64,000 nt of DNA from SIG587 sp045544035 (GTDB taxonomy: Bacteria; Bacillota; Clostridia; Oscillospirales; Acutalibacteraceae). The DNA lies in the NCBI GenBank assembly GCA_045544035.1, contig JAZPYE010000017.1, forward strand, positions 1 through 64,000. The letters run 5' to 3'. Each line of letters opens with the position of its first letter. Within the stretch, counting starts at the first letter, position 1. A program made the position numbers and the translations under genes. Under the pieces are notes generated by a model. That model did not search any database. It was given only the letters and a program-made list of their open reading frames with translations, and had not been told where the DNA came from. Shown here piece by piece: positions 59,681 to 64,000 of this stretch.

Positions 59681-61042
59681 ATGAAAATTGTTGTTTCAGG
59701 TTGTGGAAAAATCGGTTTTGAAATTATTAAAAATCTTGTAAGCGAGGGTCACGATGTTATCGCTGTTGATAACAACTCGGCAGCCATTGAGGAAATTACC
59801 AATGTCTGCGATGTTATGGGCGTTACAGGCAACTCTGCCGACTGTGAGACCCTGGCGGAGGCAGGCATTGCTGATACCCAGCTTTTTGTTGCCGTTACGG
59901 GCTCTGATGAAATGAATATGCTCAGCTGTTACATTGCCAAAAGAATGGGCGCCGAGCACACCATTGCAAGAATCAGAAACCCTGAATATAATGATAACAG
60001 TTTAAGCTTTATGCGCCAGCAGTTGGGGCTTTCCTTGTCGGTTAACCCCGAGCTTTTAACAGCAAAGGAAATTTTTAATGTTCTTAAATTTCCATCGGCC
60101 ATTAAGGTTGAAAACTTTTCAAAAAGAAACATTGAACTTGTTGAAATAAAGCTTTCTGCCGATAGTGAGCTTGATGGTGTAACTGTGTCTAAAATGCGTG
60201 AAAAATATAAGGCTGAGTACCTCGTTTGCGCCGTTACGCGTGGGGAAGAGTCTTTTATTCCCGATGGTAACTTCACCTTAAAGGCAGGGGATAAAATCGG
60301 TATTATTGCCGCCCCCAACGAAATTCAAAAGCTCTTAAAAATGTTGGGCGTTTTGCGCAAACAGGCAAGCAGTGTTATGATTCTTGGTGCCAGCAAAACA
60401 GCTTATTATCTTGCAAAAATGCTGTTGTCTGCAGGTATTGATGTTAAAATAATTGAAAAAAATCCCGCTCGCTGTGAAGAGGTGAGCACGGAACTTGGGG
60501 ACAAGGCCGTTATTATTCACGGTGACGGTGCCGAACAGGAATTGCTTTTAGAGGAGGGCATTCGATCGGTTGATTCCTTTGTTGCCCTCACGGGAATGGA
60601 TGAAGAAAACATAATCGTTTCTTTGTTTGCCGCCACTCAGGGTGTTCAAAAGGTTATAACCAAAATTAACCGTGAGGAAATGTGCGTTTTGGCCAATAAA
60701 CTGGGCCTTGACAGCATTATTGTTCCAAAATCGGTTAATGCTGATATTTTGGTGCGTTATGCAAGGGCACTTGAAAATTCAATGGGCAGTAATGTTGAAA
60801 CCCTTTATAAAATTTTAGATGGCAAGGCAGAGGCACTTGAATTCAATGTGCGTTCCGATTTTACACAGGTGGATATCCCCTTAAAGAATATGCGCTTTAA
60901 GTCCAACATTCTTATTGCGGGTATAATGCGTGGCAGGAAAACAATTATCCCTTCAGGTGACGAGGTTATTAAGCTTAACGATAGGGTTATCGTTGTTGCT
61001 GCACATCAGCGTCTTAACGACCTTGCTGATATTATTAAGTAG
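59681..61042 (+). CDS. trkA: Trk potassium uptake regulatory subunit TrkA
   Basis: A 453-residue cytosolic gating protein of TrkH. It has two tandem units, each with an RCK_N NAD(H)-binding domain (KIVVSGCGKIGFEIIKNL at 2-19; VMILGASKTAYYLAKML at about 231) and an RCK_C ligand domain (LVEIKLSADSELDGVTV and QVDIPLKNMRFKSNILI). RCK_C domains of Firmicutes Ktr/Trk systems are known c-di-AMP receptors, and a c-di-AMP cyclase is encoded in this window. Coupled to trkH 11 bp downstream. Confidence 0.96.
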   Translation: MKIVVSGCGKIGFEIIKNLVSEGHDVIAVDNNSAAIEEITNVCDVMGVTGNSADCETLAEAGIADTQLFVAVTGSDEMNMLSCYIAKRMGAEHTIARIRNPEYNDNSLSFMRQQLGLSLSVNPELLTAKEIFNVLKFPSAIKVENFSKRNIELVEIKLSADSELDGVTVSKMREKYKAEYLVCAVTRGEESFIPDGNFTLKAGDKIGIIAAPNEIQKLLKMLGVLRKQASSVMILGASKTAYYLAKMLLSAGIDVKIIEKNPARCEEVSTELGDKAVIIHGDGAEQELLLEEGIRSVDSFVALTGMDEENIIVSLFAATQGVQKVITKINREEMCVLANKLGLDSIIVPKSVNADILVRYARALENSMGSNVETLYKILDGKAEALEFNVRSDFTQVDIPLKNMRFKSNILIAGIMRGRKTIIPSGDEVIKLNDRVIVVAAHQRLNDLADIIK

Positions 61043-61053
61043 GGGAGCGGCTT

Positions 61054-62505
61054 ATGAATCGCAGAATGGTTTTTTATATGCTGGGCAAAATTATTTTTAT
61101 TGAAGCTTTGCTTTTAACATTGCCCTTTGCAGTATCCCTTATTTATAAAGAAAGTTGTGCTTGGGCATTTTTAATCACCATTGGAATTGCTTTAGCCGTT
61201 GGACTGATTTTAACTGTTTTAAGCAAACCCTCAACGCGGTTGATTTATGCCAAGGAGGGCTTTGTGTTGGTTGCCCTTGCTTGGATTTTAATGTCACTTA
61301 TCGGCGCATTACCCTTTACCATAAGCGGTGAAATCCCAAATTACATCGATGCCGTTTTTGAAACGGTCAGTGGTTTTACAACAACGGGCGCTTCGATTTT
61401 AACCAATGTTGAACTGTTAAGCCACGGCACGCTTTTTTGGCGCAGCTTTACCCACTGGGTTGGCGGAATGGGAGTTCTTGTTTTTGTTATGGCGCTCGTT
61501 CCCTCCCTTTGTGACCGTTCAATTCACATTTTAAGGGCGGAGGTGCCCGGTCCTGTTGTAGGTAAGCTTGTTCCGAAAATCAAGCAAACCGCAAAAATTC
61601 TTTATCTCATATATATTGCTTTAACGCTTGTTCAGGTGATTTTGCTGTGGTGCGGTGAGATGAACCTTTTTGAAAGTCTGATTCACTCTTTTGGAACGGC
61701 AGGCACGGGTGGTTTCTCCAGCAAGGCAGATAGCATTGCCGGATACAGCGCTTATTCGCAATGGGTCATAACAATTTTTATGCTTATTTTCGGTTTGAAT
61801 TTTAACATTTACTTTTTTATCCTTATAAAAAGAGTTAAGTCGGTGTTAAAAAACGAAGAAATGTGGGTGTATTTTGCTTTTGTTGCATTCAGCATTGCAA
61901 TTGTAACCGCAAATACAGTGCCCCTCTATGAAACCTTTGCCGAGGCTTTGCGCCATTCCGCATTTCAGGTGGCCTCAATAATAAGCACTACGGGATATGC
62001 AACGGCCGACTACACCGTGTGGCCGCAGGTTGTAAAAACATTACTGATAATTTTAATGATAATCGGCTCCTGCGCAGGCTCAACGGCAGGCGGCTTAAAG
62101 GTTTCCCGTGTGGTTTTGCTTTTTAAGCAAATAAAAAAAGAACTGCTCCACATGCTTCACCCAAGGTCAGTTTCCACGGTTAAAATGGATGGAAAAAAGG
62201 TTGACATTGCCACACTTCACAGCGTTTGTGTTTATTTTGCAGTTTATATGGTAGTGTTGTTTTTGGTATTTTTATTGTTGTCTTTAGAAACCTCGTTTTC
62301 TTTTGAAAGCAATTTATCGGCAACAATAGCCTGCTTTAACAATATCGGACCGGGTCTTGATGCAGTAGGACCGGTGGGCAGTTATGCGGCATATTCACCA
62401 TTTTCTAAAATTTTGCTTTCTTTTGCAATGCTTTTTGGGCGCCTTGAAATTTACCCAATGCTGTTCGCCCTCACCCCATCCACCTGGACAAAGAAAATAA
62501 GATAA
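61054..62505 (+). CDS. trkH: Trk potassium uptake membrane subunit TrkH
   Basis: A 483-residue potassium-translocating membrane protein with four M1-P-M2 units. Selectivity-filter loops are TTTGASIL, GTAGTGGFSS, ISTTGYATAD and NNIGPGLDAVG, each with the required glycine. GGGGAG before the ATG. The C-terminus ends soon after the last filter helix, as is normal. A strong terminator follows. Confidence 0.96.
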   Translation: MNRRMVFYMLGKIIFIEALLLTLPFAVSLIYKESCAWAFLITIGIALAVGLILTVLSKPSTRLIYAKEGFVLVALAWILMSLIGALPFTISGEIPNYIDAVFETVSGFTTTGASILTNVELLSHGTLFWRSFTHWVGGMGVLVFVMALVPSLCDRSIHILRAEVPGPVVGKLVPKIKQTAKILYLIYIALTLVQVILLWCGEMNLFESLIHSFGTAGTGGFSSKADSIAGYSAYSQWVITIFMLIFGLNFNIYFFILIKRVKSVLKNEEMWVYFAFVAFSIAIVTANTVPLYETFAEALRHSAFQVASIISTTGYATADYTVWPQVVKTLLIILMIIGSCAGSTAGGLKVSRVVLLFKQIKKELLHMLHPRSVSTVKMDGKKVDIATLHSVCVYFAVYMVVLFLVFLLLSLETSFSFESNLSATIACFNNIGPGLDAVGPVGSYAAYSPFSKILLSFAMLFGRLEIYPMLFALTPSTWTKKIR

Positions 62506-62509
62506 AATT

Positions 62510-62545
62510 AAAGTCCTCAAACCTTTCGGTTTGAGGACTTTCTTG
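62510..62545 (+). terminator. Terminator after trkH
   Basis: A 14-bp perfect stem AAAGTCCTCAAACC with TTTC loop and T-rich tail. Confidence 0.92.
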
Positions 62546-62685
62546 TATAACGAAAACCACTTGAACAGTCGCATGGTTCAAAATAGGTTAATCGATAAAA
62601 AAGATGAAATAAATATAAGTAGTTTAGCACATACAAAGTGGGGTTGCAAACCTACAGGGAAATGATTGAGAAGAGGCAAATATTA

Positions 62686-62714
62686 TTGACTTTTCAGCAG
62701 ATGTTTGGTAAAAT
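62686..62714 (+). promoter_or_regulatory. Promoter of ACP-MBOAT operon
   Basis: TTGACT, 17-bp spacer, TAAAAT, about 70 bp ahead of the carrier-protein ATG. Confidence 0.6.
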
Positions 62715-62784
62715 ATTAAGGTGTTTAGGCTTTTTTGTCAAAACATCGGTAAATGTCTTTAAAAAATTAAAAGGAGAGAAAAGT

Positions 62785-63015
62785 ATGGAAAGATTATTAG
62801 AAATTCTTAAGTCAGTTCGTGACGATGTTGATTTTGAAAATGAGGAGAAACTCATAGACAATAATATTATTGATAGTTTTGATGTTGTTTCAATCGTTGG
62901 AGAACTCTGCGATGAATATGACATCACCATTACGGTTGATATGATGGAACCTGAAAACTTCAATAGTGCAAAAGCAATGCTTGCTCTTGTTGAAAGCATT
63001 CTTGATGAAGAGTAA
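62785..63015 (+). CDS. Acyl/aminoacyl carrier protein (DltC-like)
   Basis: A 76-residue phosphopantetheine carrier. The attachment serine lies in IIDSFDVVSIVGEL (Ser at about 31), in a highly acidic four-helix protein. The DSF sequence and placement ahead of an MBOAT gene indicate a dedicated carrier for cell-envelope O-acylation rather than general fatty-acid ACP. Known systems of this shape load D-alanine (Dlt) or acyl groups. The ATG follows AAGGAGAG; the open frame's longer start covers the promoter. Confidence 0.88.
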   Translation: MERLLEILKSVRDDVDFENEEKLIDNNIIDSFDVVSIVGELCDEYDITITVDMMEPENFNSAKAMLALVESILDEE

Positions 63016-63039
63016 TATTTAGTTAGAAGGTATATTGCT

Positions 63040-64000
63040 ATGGCATTTACATCTTTTAGATTTATATTTTTTGTGGCTATCGTTGTTTTTGCTTATTACA
63101 TAGTGCCCAAAAAGTTTCAGTGGTTTATTCTACTCATAGCGAGTTACGGTTTTTATCTGAGTGGCGGTATTGACCATATTGCCTATGTTTTGTTTACAAC
63201 ATTGTTCACTTATATTGCAGGTAGAGTTATGCAGAAAATGCGTGACAAACAGCAAGAGAAAATCAAAGCAATGGGCGATGAAGTAACAAAAGAGGAAAAA
63301 CGCGAACTTAAAAAACAGGTCAACAAACGCGTTCACACCGTGCAGATTATAACCGTTCTTGTGAATCTTGGTGTTTTGGCTTATGTTAAATACTTAAACT
63401 TTTTCCTGGGCGTAGCAAACAGCGTTTTCGATATCTTTAAGTGGGATGTTTCTGTTCCTCTTGTTAATGTAATTTCAATCCTCGGTCTTTCGTACTATAC
63501 CTTTAACTCAATCGGTTATCTTATAGATGTAGGCCGCGGAAAACACGCTGCAGAAAAACACATCGGAAAGTTTGCACTTTTTGTGTCTTTCTTCCCGTCA
63601 ATCGTTCAAGGACCTTTGTTTAGATATTGTGATGTTGGATATCAGCTTCAACAGGAACATAAGTTTGAATACAATAACCTAAAGCATGGTGCTATGCTTA
63701 TTCTTTGGGGATTTTTCAAAAAACTCGTTATTGCGGACAGAGTTGCTGCAATAGCGAGACATGTCTTTGCGCCCGGTTTTGAGTATTCCAACGGCTCGCA
63801 GATTTTCTTCGGTGTTCTTGCATATTCGTTCCAGATTTATTGCGATTTCTCAGGCGGTACAGATATAACTCGCGGTGTTGCCCAAATGCTGGGAATTGAC
63901 CTTCCCGTTAACTTTGAGCGCCCCTTCTTTGCAACTTCGATGGCGGACTTCTGGCGCAGATGGCATATGTCACTGGGCGCATGGATGAGAGAATTTGTTT
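63040..64000 (+). CDS. MBOAT-family O-acyltransferase (DltB/AlgI-like), cut by window edge
   Basis: At least 320 residues of a membrane-bound O-acyltransferase, running off the right end. It starts MAFTSFRFIFFVAIVVFAYY, has many membrane helices and a basic cytoplasmic loop around residues 65-100. Family signatures are GLSYYTFNSIGYLIDV, FFPSIVQGPLFRY, YCDFSGGTDI and the catalytic-histidine region DFWRRWHMSLGAWMREF near residue 309. These proteins move an acyl group from a carrier to an extracytoplasmic polymer such as teichoic acid or polysaccharide. It follows the carrier protein by 24 bp. AGAAGG lies ahead of the ATG. Confidence 0.93.
   Translation, partial: MAFTSFRFIFFVAIVVFAYYIVPKKFQWFILLIASYGFYLSGGIDHIAYVLFTTLFTYIAGRVMQKMRDKQQEKIKAMGDEVTKEEKRELKKQVNKRVHTVQIITVLVNLGVLAYVKYLNFFLGVANSVFDIFKWDVSVPLVNVISILGLSYYTFNSIGYLIDVGRGKHAAEKHIGKFALFVSFFPSIVQGPLFRYCDVGYQLQQEHKFEYNNLKHGAMLILWGFFKKLVIADRVAAIARHVFAPGFEYSNGSQIFFGVLAYSFQIYCDFSGGTDITRGVAQMLGIDLPVNFERPFFATSMADFWRRWHMSLGAWMREFV

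Overview
The window looks like a chromosomal segment of an anaerobic, low-GC Clostridia bacterium, most likely a gut Oscillospiraceae/Ruminococcaceae-type lineage. The evidence is gene content and order: hrcA-grpE-dnaK-dnaJ behind a CIRCE operator, rnc-smc-ftsY, yhbY-nadD-yqeK-rsfS-leuS, infC-rpmI-rplT, Rex, PerR with rubrerythrin and ferritin, and a SCIFF peptide. Spore-former-type membrane proteins (YtvI, DUF421/DUF4363) and host- or plant-glycan hydrolases (GH2, GH29, GH3) fit the same picture. The lineage is an inference; there is no rRNA gene in the window.

Layout. 1-1000: a tandem array of self-complementary modules, then on the minus strand a SCIFF peptide, tRNA-Ser(GGA) and an HPr-like protein. 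1134-6846: a membrane protein, a beta-mannosidase-like GH2 gene that ends inside a remnant of a SIS-domain isomerase, and a PqqD/ABC-exporter pair. 6971-9551: a small membrane protein, the NAD(P)H-hydrate repair enzyme and a lipoprotein. 9595-12501: ACT-hom-lysC on the minus strand. 12679-15199: YtvI, DUF3343 and a cysteine desulfurase. 15257-22069: cdaA-cdaR, a small ORF, a 275-bp element bounded by tRNA T-arm inverted repeats, recD2, comF and mreB. 22077-23402: the L20-leader-controlled infC-rpmI-rplT operon. 23509-40830: a very long housekeeping run (RNA methylation, dprA, topA, trmFO, plsX, rnc, smc, ftsY, rdgB, yhbY, nadD, yqeK, rsfS, leuS) with mostly overlapping or adjacent genes. 40943-49997: a PHP phosphatase, fucosidase, malic enzyme, GH3, HAD hydrolase and PPDK. 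50350-55023: the HrcA/CIRCE heat-shock operon. 55020-58453: DUF4363/DUF421, rex, and perR-rubrerythrin-ferritin. 58532-64000: GNAT, a TRIC-like channel, TrkA/TrkH potassium uptake, and an acyl carrier protein followed by an MBOAT acyltransferase cut by the window edge.

Most of the sequence is ordinary core genome. The unusual material is non-coding or at gene junctions. The strongest signal is the array at 1-271: a roughly 120-bp module repeats with compensatory base-pair changes in its stems, as expected of a structure kept by selection. Other points of interest are the tRNA-T-arm-bounded 275-bp element that supplies the 3' end of the neighbouring ORF, an AUC start codon in infC, a probable non-AUG start in a DUF3343 gene, a ribosome-binding site buried in an 11-bp stem, and two RiPP-like loci (SCIFF; PqqD plus exporter) whose maturases are not in view.
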